Assembly (NCBI RefSeq): GCF_900609055.1
Contig: NZ_UXAW01000075.1
Coordinates: 20,442-84,441, forward strand
Source of the DNA: Pseudogemmobacter humi
Lineage (GTDB): Bacteria > Pseudomonadota > Alphaproteobacteria > Rhodobacterales > Rhodobacteraceae
Direction of reading: 5' to 3'
Length of the DNA stretch: 64,000 nt
The notes below the pieces were generated by a model. That model saw nothing but the letters and a program-made list of their open reading frames with translations, was not told the origin of the DNA and searched no databases. Position 1 is the stretch's first letter. Each line of letters opens with the position of its first letter. Of the stretch, positions 1 through 9,429 are shown in pieces. The position numbers were made by a program, and so were the translations under genes.

Positions 1-1
1 G

Positions 2-370
2 AAAGGCGAATTGCGCCTTGCGCTCAGCTCGGGGCGGCTGTCGCTGGCATCCTCGGCGCTCTGGGCGGTGGCCGATACCACCGAGAACCGCCCGGCCCCC
101 TCGCGCGAGCTGACCTTCGATGCGGCCTGGCAGGTGAACCCCGCGCTCGTTGCCAAGGCCGAGGGGCGCTACGACTTCGAATCGCATCGCGGCACCATCG
201 CCGGGCTGGGGGTGGAATTCCGCAACGAATGCGTGGCGGTGGATCTTTCCCTCTCGCGCCGCTTCACATCGTCGGATAGTGTGACGCCGACCACGGATTT
301 CGGCCTTTCGGTCGATCTGATCGGATTTGGCAGCGGCAGAACGGCCGGCCCGTCGCGGCGCTGCTACTGA
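2..370 (+). CDS. lptD: LPS-assembly protein LptD, C-terminal part (5' end outside window)
   Basis: LptD is the outer-membrane beta-barrel that inserts lipopolysaccharide into the outer leaflet. Only the last ~122 residues are present; the frame is open from the left edge, so the gene starts outside the window. Visible are alternating beta-strand segments of the barrel, including GLGVEFRNECVAVDLSLSRR with the late conserved cysteine of LptD, and a closing strand near TTDFGLSVDLIGFGSG. The surA start follows only 8 nt after the stop, and the order lptD-surA-pdxA-rsmA matches the classical operon, which supports the identification of this short fragment. Confidence 0.85.
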   Translation, partial: KGELRLALSSGRLSLASSALWAVADTTENRPAPSRELTFDAAWQVNPALVAKAEGRYDFESHRGTIAGLGVEFRNECVAVDLSLSRRFTSSDSVTPTTDFGLSVDLIGFGSGRTAGPSRRCY

Positions 371-378
371 AAACGCTG

Positions 379-1695
379 ATGAAAACAGCCGGGGCGACAA
401 CAGCGCCCGAGGCGCGGAAAAACGGGCAGACGGTCGGGAAGATGACGAAACCGCAAGACGTGCAGCGCATGGGGCAAGGGTCGAAGACGCTGGGGGCCGC
501 GCTTCTGGCCGCGCTGCTTCTCGGGGCCTCGGGCGGCGCTGTGACCTTCCCCGCCCCGGCGATGGCGCAGAACCTTTTCGCGCCGCGGCTTTACGTGAAC
601 GACCAGGTGATCACCGAATACGAGGTGGTCCAGCGCGCTTTGTTCCTGCAACTGCTGAACGCGCCCGGAGATCCCGAGACCGAGGCGGTCAAGTCGCTGA
701 TCGACGACCGGCTGCGCATGACCGAGGCGAAGCGCCTTGGCGTGAAGCTGACGCCCGAGGAACTGGCCAATGGGATGGAGGAATTCGCCTCGCGCGCCAG
801 CCTGACCGCCGAGCAGCTTGTCGCCGAATTGCAGAAGGTCGGCATCGCGCCCGAGACCTATCGCGATTTCGTCCATGCCGGCGCGATCTGGCGCAAGATC
901 GTCCGCGACCGCTATACCGGCCGGGTGCCGGTTTCCGAGGCCGATGTCGACAAATTCCTCGATTCCGCCACCCGGCCGCGGGCGCTGAAGGTGCTGGTCT
1001 CGGAACTGGTGATCCCGGCCGAGCCGGGCAAGGAAGAGGCCGCGCTCGCGCTGGCGAAACGGCTGTCGCAGGAAATCACCACCGAGGGCGGTTTCGCCGC
1101 CGCGGCGCGCCAGCATTCGGCGGCGCCGACCGCGCCCTCGGGCGGGCGTATCCCCGACTGGTTGCCGCTGTCGAACCTGCCGCCGGCGATCTCTTCGCAG
1201 CTGCTGGCGCTTGGCGACGGCGATGTCTCGGCGCCGGTGGTGGTGCCGGGCGCGGTGGTTCTGTTCCAGTTGCGCGGCATCGCGAAGGATGAAAGAGCGG
1301 CGCCGGTCAGCGTCAGCGTCGAATGGGCCGATCTGGTGATCGCGAACGATCCGGCCGAACTGGCGCGGATCCGGGCCGGGGCTGACACCTGCAACGACCT
1401 TTACGCGCTGGCGCGCGGGCTGCCGCCCGAACAGCTGACGATCCGCAGCCAGAACGTGGCCGAACTGTCGCCCGAGGTCGGGCTGGAACTGGCGAAGCTG
1501 GACATCAACGAATTCGCCGTCCTGCCGCGCGGCGATGCGATCCGGCTGATCATGCTGTGCAAACGCCAGCCGGTGACCGAGGCCGAGCCCAACCGCGAGC
1601 GGATCAAGGAGCAGATCCTGAACCAGAAGCTCGACGGGATGGCCGAGAACTACCTTGAGGAACTGCGCCACGCCGCGCTGATCCGCGAGCCGTAA
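379..1695 (+). CDS. surA: SurA-type periplasmic peptidyl-prolyl isomerase/chaperone
   Basis: Periplasmic chaperone that escorts outer-membrane proteins, LptD among them. 438 residues from the first ATG: a hydrophobic export segment (GAALLAALLLGASGG) ends at a plausible AMA/Q cleavage near residue 64. It is followed by a SurA N-terminal helical domain (VNDQVITEYEVVQRA) and a single degenerate parvulin domain around residues 190-300. The start is uncertain: the first ATG lies 8 nt after lptD, while in-frame ATGs at 442 and 469 would give a more usual signal-peptide length; none has a strong Shine-Dalgarno. pdxA begins 1 nt after the stop, so the genes are almost certainly cotranscribed. Confidence 0.88.
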   Translation: MKTAGATTAPEARKNGQTVGKMTKPQDVQRMGQGSKTLGAALLAALLLGASGGAVTFPAPAMAQNLFAPRLYVNDQVITEYEVVQRALFLQLLNAPGDPETEAVKSLIDDRLRMTEAKRLGVKLTPEELANGMEEFASRASLTAEQLVAELQKVGIAPETYRDFVHAGAIWRKIVRDRYTGRVPVSEADVDKFLDSATRPRALKVLVSELVIPAEPGKEEAALALAKRLSQEITTEGGFAAAARQHSAAPTAPSGGRIPDWLPLSNLPPAISSQLLALGDGDVSAPVVVPGAVVLFQLRGIAKDERAAPVSVSVEWADLVIANDPAELARIRAGADTCNDLYALARGLPPEQLTIRSQNVAELSPEVGLELAKLDINEFAVLPRGDAIRLIMLCKRQPVTEAEPNRERIKEQILNQKLDGMAENYLEELRHAALIREP

Positions 1696-1696
1696 C

Positions 1697-2662
1697 ATGC
1701 GCCCCGTCGCCCTGTCCTGCGGCGATCCGGCGGGAATCGGCCCCGAGATCGCGGTGAAGGCGCGCGCCGCGCTGGCCGGGGAGCTGCCGTTCTTCTGGAT
1801 CGGCGATCCGCGCCACCTGCCGCCCGGCACAAACTGGACAGAGATCGCCACGCCGGCCGGGGCTGCGGCAGTGCCCGCCGACAGGCTGCCGGTCCTGCCC
1901 CTGGCTTTCGCGCAGGAGGCGGTGCCGGGGCAGCCCTCGGGGGCCAATGCCGAAGGGGTGATCCGCGCCATCGAGCGCGCGGTCGCTCTGGTGAGGGAGG
2001 GCGCGGCCTCGGCGCTTTGCACCGCGCCGATCGCCAAGAAGGTGCTGATCGACGGCGCCGGTTTCGGCTTTCCCGGCCATACCGAGTTTCTGGCCCATCT
2101 CGCCGGGGCCGGGCGGGTGGTGATGATGCTGGCCTGCCCCCAGTTGCGGGTGGTGCCCGCGACCATCCATATCGCGCTGCGCGAGGTTCCCGCCGCGCTG
2201 ACCGAAAGCCTCCTGGAAGAGACCATCCGCATCACCCATGCCGGGCTGATCCGCGACTTCGGCCTCGCTGCGCCGCGGATCGCGGTGGCGGGGCTGAACC
2301 CCCATGCCGGCGAGGGCGGCGCCATGGGCGACGAGGAGGAGCGGATGATCCGCCCGCTGGTCGCCCGGCTGGCGGCCGAAGGAATGCTTATCCGCGGCCC
2401 CCTGCCCGCGGACACGATGTTTCACGCGGGCGCGCGGGTGGGCTATGACGCCGCGGTCTGCGCCTATCACGACCAGGCACTGATCCCGATCAAGACCCTC
2501 GACTTCGACGGCGGGGTGAATGTGACGCTGGGCCTGCCGTTCGTGCGCACCTCTCCTGATCATGGCACCGCTTTCGACATCGCCGGGAAGGGGATCGCCT
2601 CGCCCGCCAGCCTGATCGCAGCCCTGCGGCTGGCGCGGGACATGGCTTTGGCGCGGGGATAA
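1697..2662 (+). CDS. pdxA: 4-hydroxythreonine-4-phosphate dehydrogenase
   Basis: NAD-dependent enzyme of the DXP-dependent pyridoxal 5'-phosphate pathway; it oxidises 4-phosphohydroxy-L-threonine, which decarboxylates to the substrate of PdxJ. At 321 residues it is the usual length. The N-terminus [15 protein letters not shown] and the metal-binding histidine segments [13 protein letters not shown] and [12 protein letters not shown] are typical of PdxA, as is the C-terminal [16 protein letters not shown]. The gene starts 1 nt after the surA stop, indicating translational coupling. Confidence 0.96.
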   Translation: MRPVALSCGDPAGIGPEIAVKARAALAGELPFFWIGDPRHLPPGTNWTEIATPAGAAAVPADRLPVLPLAFAQEAVPGQPSGANAEGVIRAIERAVALVREGAASALCTAPIAKKVLIDGAGFGFPGHTEFLAHLAGAGRVVMMLACPQLRVVPATIHIALREVPAALTESLLEETIRITHAGLIRDFGLAAPRIAVAGLNPHAGEGGAMGDEEERMIRPLVARLAAEGMLIRGPLPADTMFHAGARVGYDAAVCAYHDQALIPIKTLDFDGGVNVTLGLPFVRTSPDHGTAFDIAGKGIASPASLIAALRLARDMALARG

Positions 2663-2705
2663 GGCGGGGGCCAGCCCCCGCGCCGCCGCCTTGCGGCGCC
2701 GGCTT

Positions 2706-2735
2706 CCCCCGGGGTATTTGGGTCAGGATGAAAGA
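2706..2735 (+). repeat. Extragenic repeat motif copy 1 (GGTATTT-n-CAGGATGAAA)
   Basis: C-rich stretch followed by GGGGTATTTGGGTCAGGATG and AAAGAC, in the pdxA-rsmA gap. Related sequences occur at 16925-16950, 51918-51950, 60191-60213 and 60236-60266. The copy sits directly before the rsmA ribosome-binding site. Confidence 0.5.
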
Positions 2736-2747
2736 CAGGAGGCCCGT

Positions 2748-3587
2748 TTGGGAACCATCGACGGCCTGCCGCCCCTGCGCGAGGTGATAGAGGCGCATGA
2801 TCTGGTGGCGAAGAAGCAGCTCGGGCAGAACTTCCTGCTGGATCTGAACCTGACTGCCAAGATCGCGCGCTGCGCCGGGGATCTGACCGGATACGACGTT
2901 CTGGAGGTGGGGCCGGGCCCGGGGGGGCTGACGCGGGGCCTTCTGGCCGAAGGCGCGCGCCATGTGGTCGCGGTCGAGAAGGACGCGCGCGCGCTGCCCG
3001 CCCTCGCGGAGATTGCGGCGGCTTATCCGGGGCGGCTGACGGTTCTGCACGGCGATGCGCTGGAACTGGATCTGACCGCGCATCTGAAACCGCCGGTGAA
3101 GGTGGTGGCGAACCTGCCCTATAACGTGGGCACCGAGCTTCTGATCCGCTGGCTGTCGCCCCCGGCCTGGCCGCCGTTCTGGCAGAGCCTGACGCTGATG
3201 TTCCAGAAGGAAGTGGCCGAGCGGATCGTGGCGAAGCCGCGGACCGATCATTACGGGCGGCTGGCGCTGCTGGCGCAATGGCGGGCGGAGGCGCGGATCG
3301 TGATGAGCCTGCCGCCCGAGGCCTTCACGCCTGCGCCGAAGGTGCATTCGGCGGTGGTGCATCTGACCCGGCTGGAGGAGCCGCGCTATCCCGCCGACGG
3401 CAGGGTGCTGGCGCGGATCACCGCCATGGCCTTCAACCAGCGGCGCAAGATGCTGCGGTCCTCGCTGAAGGGGCTGGCGCCGGATGTCGAAGACCGGCTG
3501 CTGGCGGTGGGTATTCCGCCGACCGCCCGGGCCGAGGAGATCGGGCTGGAAGCCTTCTGCGCGCTTGCGCGCAACATCGCCGGCTAA
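2748..3587 (+). CDS. rsmA: 16S rRNA (adenine-1518/1519 N6) dimethyltransferase
   Basis: Dimethylates the two adjacent adenosines near the 3' end of 16S rRNA during 30S maturation. I place the start at TTG 2748, preceded by a perfect AGGAGG at 2737-2742 with 5-nt spacing, giving 279 residues beginning [10 protein letters not shown], the normal family length. An upstream TTG at 2691 is open in frame but would read through an extragenic repeat. Motifs: [11 protein letters not shown] near the N-terminus, the SAM-binding [10 protein letters not shown], and the catalytic NLPY near residue 122. It is the last gene of the lptD-surA-pdxA-rsmA run and is followed by a strong hairpin. Confidence 0.95.
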   Translation: MGTIDGLPPLREVIEAHDLVAKKQLGQNFLLDLNLTAKIARCAGDLTGYDVLEVGPGPGGLTRGLLAEGARHVVAVEKDARALPALAEIAAAYPGRLTVLHGDALELDLTAHLKPPVKVVANLPYNVGTELLIRWLSPPAWPPFWQSLTLMFQKEVAERIVAKPRTDHYGRLALLAQWRAEARIVMSLPPEAFTPAPKVHSAVVHLTRLEEPRYPADGRVLARITAMAFNQRRKMLRSSLKGLAPDVEDRLLAVGIPPTARAEEIGLEAFCALARNIAG

Positions 3588-3595
3588 AGACGAAA

Positions 3596-3626
3596 AAGGC
3601 GGAAAGACCGGGGGTCTTTCCGCCTT
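3596..3626. terminator. Strong hairpin terminator between convergent rsmA and DUF4167 gene
   Basis: Perfect 14-bp arms (3596-3609 and 3613-3626, AAGGCGGAAAGACC and its complement) with a 3-nt loop. On the minus strand the stem is followed by a run of five T's (A's at 3593-3597), so it is a canonical intrinsic terminator for the minus-strand gene ending at 3631. The plus side lacks a clear T-run. Confidence 0.85.
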
Positions 3627-3630
3627 GGGT

Positions 3631-4446
3631 TCATTCCGCCGCTGCGGGCGTGTCGGGGGCGCCGCCGCCCGATCCGCCCTCATCTGTCTTGCCCTCGCCC
3701 GATTTGCGGGGCCGGCTGGCGCGGCGCGGTTTGGCCTCTTCGCCCTGCGCTTTGGGCGCGCGCGGTGCCTTCGGGGTTTCGCGGGGCGTATCGCCGCCCG
3801 CCTCTTCGCGCGCCCGGGGCGGGCGCTGGCTGCGCGGGCTGCGCGCGGCGCGCTCTTCCTTCGGTGCAGGCGCGGTCTCGGGGGCCGGAGCCTGGACCGG
3901 GGCCTGGACCGGAGCCTCGGCTGCTGCGGGTTCGGAAACCACGGGGGCCGCCGGAGCCGCACCGGCCGGAGAGGTTTCCGGCAGTTCGACCAGACCGCCC
4001 TCGCCCGTACCGAAGTCGATCACATCCTGAGCGGCCGCCGCGGGCTGGCCGCCACGCTCGCCCTGCGGGCGATGCTGATCGCGATCCCGGTCGCGCTCTC
4101 CCCGGTCGCTCCGGTCGCCGCGATCATTGCGGTCGCGGAACTCGCGGTTGCCGTTCTGCTGCTGATACTGCTGCTGACGCGCTTCCTGTTCGGCGGCGAG
4201 TTCACGCTGCGCCTCGGCCAGCATCCGTGTGTAATGCTCGGCGTGCTGAAGGAAATTCTCAGCCGCCACGCGGTCGTTCGAGAGCTGGGCATCACGCGCC
4301 AGCATCTGGTATTTCTCGATAATCTGCTGCGGCGTGCCGCGCACCTTACCCTCTGGCCCCGACGAATCGAACACGCGATTGACGATATTGCCCAGAGAGC
4401 GCGGGCGGTTCTGGCTGGAACGCGAGCGTTTCTTGGAAGAGCGCAT
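3631..4446 (-). CDS. DUF4167 domain protein
   Basis: 271 residues. The N-terminal ~75 residues match the DUF4167 family of alphaproteobacteria: basic start MRSSKKRSRSSQNRPRSLGN, then VFDSSGPEGKVRGTPQQIIE and a helix with HAEHYTRML. The remainder is low complexity: Gln/Arg/Asp-rich around 90-135, then Pro/Ala-rich, then Arg/Lys-rich to the end. The family has no established biochemical role known to me; the basic ends and neighbourhood (prmC, prfA, release-factor biology) are compatible with RNA or ribosome association, which is inference. The start is supported by the conserved MRSSKKR beginning. Confidence 0.85.
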   Translation of the reverse strand: MRSSKKRSRSSQNRPRSLGNIVNRVFDSSGPEGKVRGTPQQIIEKYQMLARDAQLSNDRVAAENFLQHAEHYTRMLAEAQRELAAEQEARQQQYQQQNGNREFRDRNDRGDRSDRGERDRDRDQHRPQGERGGQPAAAAQDVIDFGTGEGGLVELPETSPAGAAPAAPVVSEPAAAEAPVQAPVQAPAPETAPAPKEERAARSPRSQRPPRAREEAGGDTPRETPKAPRAPKAQGEEAKPRRASRPRKSGEGKTDEGGSGGGAPDTPAAAE

Positions 4447-4704
4447 CTTTTCCTAAATGAGCAAAGGATCACTTAGCCCCGTCGAAGCCGAATCTTCCGG
4501 CTGAACAATACGAGAGGCCTGATCGGGTTTTGCGCGGGGCGTGCCAGCCAAGGCTGTCCGAGCCGCCGCATGGGACTGCATAAACATGCGCCGGGGGGCG
4601 TGGCAAGGCAATTCTCGGTCAAAGCGCCGTGTTTCCGTACGAAACCGGGCAAAATCGCGCGATGTGGCGGATTTACCCCGCCCCTTGCGGCGGGGATCCG
4701 CCGC

Positions 4705-5556
4705 TCAGGCCGGCCGACGGCCCGCGACCACCCGGTCGCGGGTGTCGAGATCGGGCAGGATGCGGATGTCCCTGATGCCCTGCTCGGCGAGGAGGGCCGA
4801 GACCGCCGCGCCCTGCGTCGGGCCGATCTCGAACAGGATCCGGCCGCCGGGGGCCAGCATCCGGGGCAGTTCGCGGCAGATCGCGCGATAGGCATCAAGC
4901 CCGTCTCCGCCCGGGGTCAGCGCGATCTGCGGATCCCAGTCCAGCACTTCGGGCGCCAGACCGGCCATTTCATCGGCCGCGATATAGGGCGGGTTCGACA
5001 CGACCAGATCGAAGTATCCGCGCCCCCCGTCCCACCAGTCCCCGTCGGTCCAGTCGCACCGGCAGAAATCCACCCGCTCCGAAAGGCCGAGCGCGACGGC
5101 GTTCTCATCCGCGAGGCCGAGCGCCGCGCCCGAATAATCCGCGCCGAGGCCCATCGCCCCCGGCATCCCGTGCAGGCAGGAAAGCAGGATGCAGCCCGAG
5201 CCGGTGCCGAGATCGAGGATCCGGGCGAAGGGCTCGCGCAGCGCCTCTTCCACGAGGGTCTCGGTCTCGGGGCGCGGATCGAGCACCTCGGGCGTGACGC
5301 GGAAGGAGAGCCCGTGAAACAACCGGGTTCCGGTGATTTTCGAGACCGGCTTGCGCAAGGCGCGCGCGGCGATGGCGGCCTCGAACCGCTGCGCCGCATC
5401 CGGCCCGAGGGGATCGCGGATCACGAGGGACAGCCGCGCCGGATCCAGCCCGAGCGCATGGGCCAGCAGCAGCCGCGCGTCGCGGGCCGGGTCTTCGACA
5501 CCCGCAGCCCGCAGCCGCGCCACGGCACCGATCAGCGCGGCCTGGGCGGTGCTCAT
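4705..5556 (-). CDS. prmC: Release factor glutamine methyltransferase
   Basis: SAM-dependent enzyme that methylates the glutamine of the GGQ motif in release factors 1 and 2. 283 residues: N-terminal helical release-factor-binding domain (about 1-75), SAM motif DLGTGSG at 115-121 and the catalytic NPPY at 188-191. Its start overlaps the stop of prfA by 4 nt (ATGA), so enzyme and substrate are translationally coupled. Confidence 0.96.
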   Translation of the reverse strand: MSTAQAALIGAVARLRAAGVEDPARDARLLLAHALGLDPARLSLVIRDPLGPDAAQRFEAAIAARALRKPVSKITGTRLFHGLSFRVTPEVLDPRPETETLVEEALREPFARILDLGTGSGCILLSCLHGMPGAMGLGADYSGAALGLADENAVALGLSERVDFCRCDWTDGDWWDGGRGYFDLVVSNPPYIAADEMAGLAPEVLDWDPQIALTPGGDGLDAYRAICRELPRMLAPGGRILFEIGPTQGAAVSALLAEQGIRDIRILPDLDTRDRVVAGRRPA

Positions 5557-6602
5557 TCGATTTCCGCCAAGCGTTCGGCCTGGTCATGGGCGATCAGCGC
5601 GTCGATCACCTCGGTCAGATCGCCCTGCATGATCTGCGGCAAAGCGTAGAGCGTCAGGTTGATGCGGTGATCGGTCATCCTTCCTTGCGGAAAGTTGTAA
5701 GTGCGGATGCGCTCGGAACGGTCGCCCGAGCCGACCTGGGCCTTGCGCTCGGCCGCGCGGGCATTGGCGAGGCGCTCGCGCTCCAGCTCGTAAAGCCGGG
5801 CGCGCAGGACCTGCATGGCGATGGCACGGTTCTGGTGCTGGCTCTTTTCCGAACTGGTCACGACGATGCCGGACGGCAGATGGGTGATGCGCACCGCCGA
5901 ATCGGTGGTGTTGACGTGCTGGCCGCCCGCCCCGCTGCTGCGCATCGTGTCGATGCGGATGTCTGCGGCGGGGATGTCGATATCGACCTCCTCGGCCTCG
6001 GGCAGCACGGCGACGGTCGCGGCCGAGGTATGGATGCGCCCGCCCGCCTCGGTCTCGGGCACGCGCTGCACGCGGTGGACGCCGGATTCGTATTTCAGCC
6101 TGGCATAGACGCCCTCGCCCCGGACATGGGCGGTGAATTCCTTCACCCCGCCCAGATCGGAGAGCTGGCTTTCCAGCACGCTGAACTGCCAGCCCATCCG
6201 CTCGGCATACCGCTGATACATCCGCGCGAGGTCGGCGGCGAAAAGGCTGGCTTCCTCGCCCCCGGTGCCGGGCCGGATTTCAAGGATCGCCGGGCGGGCA
6301 TCGGCGGCGTCCTTCGGCAACAGCGCAAGCCGCAGGCGCTGCTCCATCGCGGGCAGGTCCGCGCGCAGACGGGCGAGCTCCTCTTCGGCCAGCATCCGCA
6401 TCTCGGGATCGGCCAGCATCGCCTCGGCGGCGGCGATCTCATCCAGCGCCGCGCGCCAGGCTGCGATCCCGGCCACCACCGGGCCGAGTTCGGAATATTC
6501 GCGGCTGAGCGCGGCGATCTCGTCGCCGCCGCCCGCGTTCAGCCGAGCCTCGACATATTCGAAACGCTCGGTGATGCGGGCAAGTTTGTCCATGGGCACC
6601 AT
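5553..6602 (-). CDS. prfA: Peptide chain release factor 1
   Basis: Recognises UAA and UAG stop codons and triggers peptide release. 349 residues. The stop-codon-reading tripeptide P-x-T is PET at 182-184, and the peptidyl-transferase-centre motif GGQ is at 226-228 within [17 protein letters not shown]. The first ATG (6602) has an AGGA 7 nt upstream; an ATG three codons in (MDKLARI) is the alternative. Followed by prmC with a 4-nt overlap. Confidence 0.96.
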   Translation of the reverse strand: MVPMDKLARITERFEYVEARLNAGGGDEIAALSREYSELGPVVAGIAAWRAALDEIAAAEAMLADPEMRMLAEEELARLRADLPAMEQRLRLALLPKDAADARPAILEIRPGTGGEEASLFAADLARMYQRYAERMGWQFSVLESQLSDLGGVKEFTAHVRGEGVYARLKYESGVHRVQRVPETEAGGRIHTSAATVAVLPEAEEVDIDIPAADIRIDTMRSSGAGGQHVNTTDSAVRITHLPSGIVVTSSEKSQHQNRAIAMQVLRARLYELERERLANARAAERKAQVGSGDRSERIRTYNFPQGRMTDHRINLTLYALPQIMQGDLTEVIDALIAHDQAERLAEIE

Positions 6603-6633
6603 GGCTTTTTCCTGGCGCGGCCTGCGCCCCGGG

Positions 6634-7515
6634 TCAAGAGCGCGCGTCCCCCGAATCCCTCGCGGCCCGGATCGCGGCCAACAGCCGCTGCCGCACGGGC
6701 CCGAGGTAACGGTCGGACCATTCCATCCGCCGCCCCTTGTGGTCGGTGACGATCCGGGCCTCGGGCAGGTCGAGCAGCGCCTGCGGCTTCACCTCATCGC
6801 CGGGAAGCGTGATCGCCACCAGCCTGGCCCGGCGCGCGCGCACCCAGGGCAGCGCGCCGCAGAGCCGCCCGAACCAGAGCCGGGGGAACATGAATTCTGT
6901 CGGGAATTTCACCACCGCCGAACGCGGCACCGCGCGCATCACCGGCTGCGCCACCCAGGACAGAAACCGCTCGTCGGCCCGCATCGGCGTGCCACGGAAC
7001 TCCGGCTGCGCCGCGGCCATCTCCAGGAAGCGCGCGGCAACGAAGCCACAATGCGCGGGATGCCAGACCACGACCGAACTGTTGCCGCGAGCATAGCGCC
7101 GCCCTCCGCTGAGCCGCCACAGCCAGCGCGCAAATGCGCCGAACGGCAGCACGGCGCTTTGCAGGATCGAAATTTCCGTCTCGCTGCGGCGCAGGGCGAC
7201 GAGGCGCGCGATGTCGCCCAGCACCACCGTGTCGAGGTCGAGAAACACCGCCGGCATGTCGTCCGGCACCACGCCACCCCGGAACATGGCAAGTTTGGCC
7301 TGGCAGCCGCCGCCCATCCAGGCCGGTTGCAGGAACTCGGGCGGGAAATCCACGCAGCGCACCTGCGCGGCCAGCCCCTCGCGCGGGCGGTCGGTGATCA
7401 GCACCACCCGCGCCGGTGCGAACGAGCGCGCGCAGACCGCCGCAACGAGGCCGTTCACATCCGAAACGCCATATTTCGTGCCCCAGAGCATAAGTACCAG
7501 TTGCCAGTTTTGCAT
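6634..7515 (-). CDS. Putative DxD glycosyltransferase
   Basis: 293 residues. The fold signals are those of a nucleotide-sugar transferase related to family 8: an N-terminal beta strand ([11 protein letters not shown]), TDRP near residue 41, and a DxD metal/nucleotide-sugar motif in [11 protein letters not shown] (DLD at 93-95). Later come NSSVVVWHP and a C-terminal [13 protein letters not shown]. No transmembrane segment or signal peptide is obvious, so it is probably cytoplasmic or peripheral. It lies 31 nt upstream of prfA on the same strand. Acceptor and donor cannot be told from sequence; the neighbours give no polysaccharide context. Confidence 0.65.
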   Translation of the reverse strand: MQNWQLVLMLWGTKYGVSDVNGLVAAVCARSFAPARVVLITDRPREGLAAQVRCVDFPPEFLQPAWMGGGCQAKLAMFRGGVVPDDMPAVFLDLDTVVLGDIARLVALRRSETEISILQSAVLPFGAFARWLWRLSGGRRYARGNSSVVVWHPAHCGFVAARFLEMAAAQPEFRGTPMRADERFLSWVAQPVMRAVPRSAVVKFPTEFMFPRLWFGRLCGALPWVRARRARLVAITLPGDEVKPQALLDLPEARIVTDHKGRRMEWSDRYLGPVRQRLLAAIRAARDSGDARS

Positions 7516-7614
7516 CGCCCACCACCCGGCCGCCGGATGTCTCCGTCATGCACCTCGCGCGAGATTATCCCGGTCTCGGGCGGGCAACCAGAGGTCACCC
7601 CCCGGCTCAATGGT

Positions 7615-8022
7615 TCAGAACAGTTTCTGACGCGCCTTCGAGACCGTGAACCCATGGCCCTGCGGATTGGTGCAGGTCATGCCGGTCTTTTCCGAGCTGC
7701 AACTGACCGGCCCGAGCGTCACGCTCTGGCCGTAGCCGAGCACCGGCGCGCGCGGGTCGATCACCGTATCGCCGTGGCAGGTCAGAATACCCGGCCCGCG
7801 CGCCTCGACGCTGAAGGACGAACCCCAGTCCAGATCGCAATTCGCGGGCGGGCGGCGGTAGCTGGGGGTGAGTTCCTTCATGTCGCAGCGCGCGCCGGGA
7901 TGGTCGTCGGCCCAGATCATGCAATGGATATTGCCGGTGGGGGACTGAAAGGCGATGTAATCCTGCGCATGGGCCGGGGTCGCAAGCGCCAGAAGCCCGG
8001 GGAAAGCAAGGAAAAGACGCAT
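7615..8022 (-). CDS. Small secreted protein, DUF6636-like
   Basis: 135 residues from the ATG at 8022, chosen because GGAGG lies 7 nt upstream and the product then begins with a signal peptide (MRLFLAFPGLLALATPAHAQ). The mature part starts DYIAFQSPTGNIHCMIW and carries cysteines in NIHCMIW, ARCDM, ANCDLDWG, LTCHG, VSCSSEK and TCTNPQG, consistent with several disulfides in the periplasm. The pattern resembles the DUF6636 family. Function unknown; an open frame upstream to 8097 lacks support. Confidence 0.72.
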   Translation of the reverse strand: MRLFLAFPGLLALATPAHAQDYIAFQSPTGNIHCMIWADDHPGARCDMKELTPSYRRPPANCDLDWGSSFSVEARGPGILTCHGDTVIDPRAPVLGYGQSVTLGPVSCSSEKTGMTCTNPQGHGFTVSKARQKLF

Positions 8023-8196
8023 CGGAAATCCTCCGCTCGGGCGCGGGAAACGCCGCGCCGCGGGCTGAGGTTCCCACAACGGGGCGGACCGCGTCAATGC
8101 CGGGAAACCCCCGAAGGCGCGCTCATCGGTCTTAACAGACCTCTTCGCCTGCGATGACGCCCGTAAGGGCGGAAGAGCGCCCGGCCGGGCCGGGGG

Positions 8197-9357
8197 TCAG
8201 AGTGGCTGCGCGCGTTCCACCAGCCTCGCGAAGAAGCTCGCGCCATATGGTGCGGCTTCGTCGTTGAAATCATAGGCCGGATGATGCAGCCCGGCGCCGG
8301 GGCCGATGCCGAGAAAAAGATAGGCCCCGGGCCTCGCCTCCAGCATATAGGAGAAATCCTCCGATCCCATCTCGCGGTTGGCATATTCGTTGACCGCCTC
8401 CGCCCCTGAGACCTCGCGCGCCACATCGGCGGCGAACTGCGCCTCTTGCGCGACATTGATCGTCGCCGGATAGCCCCAGTCGTAGTCGATTTCCGCCCGC
8501 ACCCCGAAGGCCGCCGCGGTGCCCTCGACGATCTCGAAGAAGCGTTTCTTCAGCAGATCGCGCACATCGGGGCGGAAGGCGCGGATCGTCGCGGCAAAGG
8601 TGCCGTCCTCGGGGATGATGTTCGAGGCCGAGCCGGTATGGATCATCGTCACCGAAATCACCGCCTCGTCCAGCGCATAGACGTTTCTCGGCACAATGGT
8701 CTGGATCGCCTGGACCATGGCGACGATGGCCACCACCGGATCGGTGCAGTCATGCGGCGTGGCGCCATGGCCGCCCTTGCCGGTGACCTTCACATAAGCC
8801 GTATCCACCGAGGCCATCAGCGGCCCGAGCGTGGTCTGGAAATGCCCGAGCGGCAGGTTCGGCGCATTATGGATACCGAAGACGCGGGAAATCCCGAACC
8901 GGTCCATCACGCCTTCCTTAACCATGACCTCGCCGCCGCCGCCCTCTTCCTCGGCCGGCTGGAAGATCAGCGCCACGCGCCCCGCGAAATTCCGCGTCTC
9001 GGCAAGGTATTTCGCGGCGCCCAGCAACATCGTCACATGGCCGTCATGGCCACAGGCATGCATCTTCCCGGGCCGCTGCGAGGCATGCTCCGCCCCGGTC
9101 TGTTCCTCGACCGGCAGCGCATCCATATCGGCGCGCAATCCGATCACCGGCCCCGGCCGCTGGCCGTCGATCAGCGCGACGATGCCGGATGTCGCGATTC
9201 CCTCGTGAATCTCGTCCACCCCGATCTCGCGCAGCCGCGCCACGATGAAAGCCGCCGTCTCATGGCAGTCGAACTCCAGTTCGGGGTTCATATGCAGATG
9301 ATGACGCCAGCCCTTCATTTCCCCGGCATAAGAGGCGATACGGTTCAGGACGGGCAT
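8197..9357 (-). CDS. M20 family amidohydrolase (hippurate hydrolase-like), copy 1
   Basis: Zinc-dependent hydrolase of N-acyl amino acids or related amides. 386 residues from ATG 9357, which has GAGGAAG a few bases upstream; the frame remains open further upstream but lacks M20 homology. Motifs: RADMDALP near 75, the metal-binding ACGHDGH at 101-107, and FQPAEEE with the catalytic glutamate near 136-138. The dimerisation domain (KVTGKGGHGATPH) follows, then a C-terminal EDFSYML and LHHPAYDFNDE. It is divergent from mazG. A paralogue of similar length lies at 52516-53697. The exact substrate is unknown. Confidence 0.85.
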   Translation of the reverse strand: MPVLNRIASYAGEMKGWRHHLHMNPELEFDCHETAAFIVARLREIGVDEIHEGIATSGIVALIDGQRPGPVIGLRADMDALPVEEQTGAEHASQRPGKMHACGHDGHVTMLLGAAKYLAETRNFAGRVALIFQPAEEEGGGGEVMVKEGVMDRFGISRVFGIHNAPNLPLGHFQTTLGPLMASVDTAYVKVTGKGGHGATPHDCTDPVVAIVAMVQAIQTIVPRNVYALDEAVISVTMIHTGSASNIIPEDGTFAATIRAFRPDVRDLLKKRFFEIVEGTAAAFGVRAEIDYDWGYPATINVAQEAQFAADVAREVSGAEAVNEYANREMGSEDFSYMLEARPGAYLFLGIGPGAGLHHPAYDFNDEAAPYGASFFARLVERAQPL

Positions 9358-9429
9358 AGGTCTTCCTCGCATTGACGCGGCGCACCGCTTACTGTCAGAC
9401 GATATGATCAAATATCCCGGAGGACCGCA

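Noticed and set aside
364..2415. 683-residue minus-strand open frame over surA and pdxA
   Set aside because: High GC keeps antisense frames open; the plus strand encodes recognisable SurA and PdxA.
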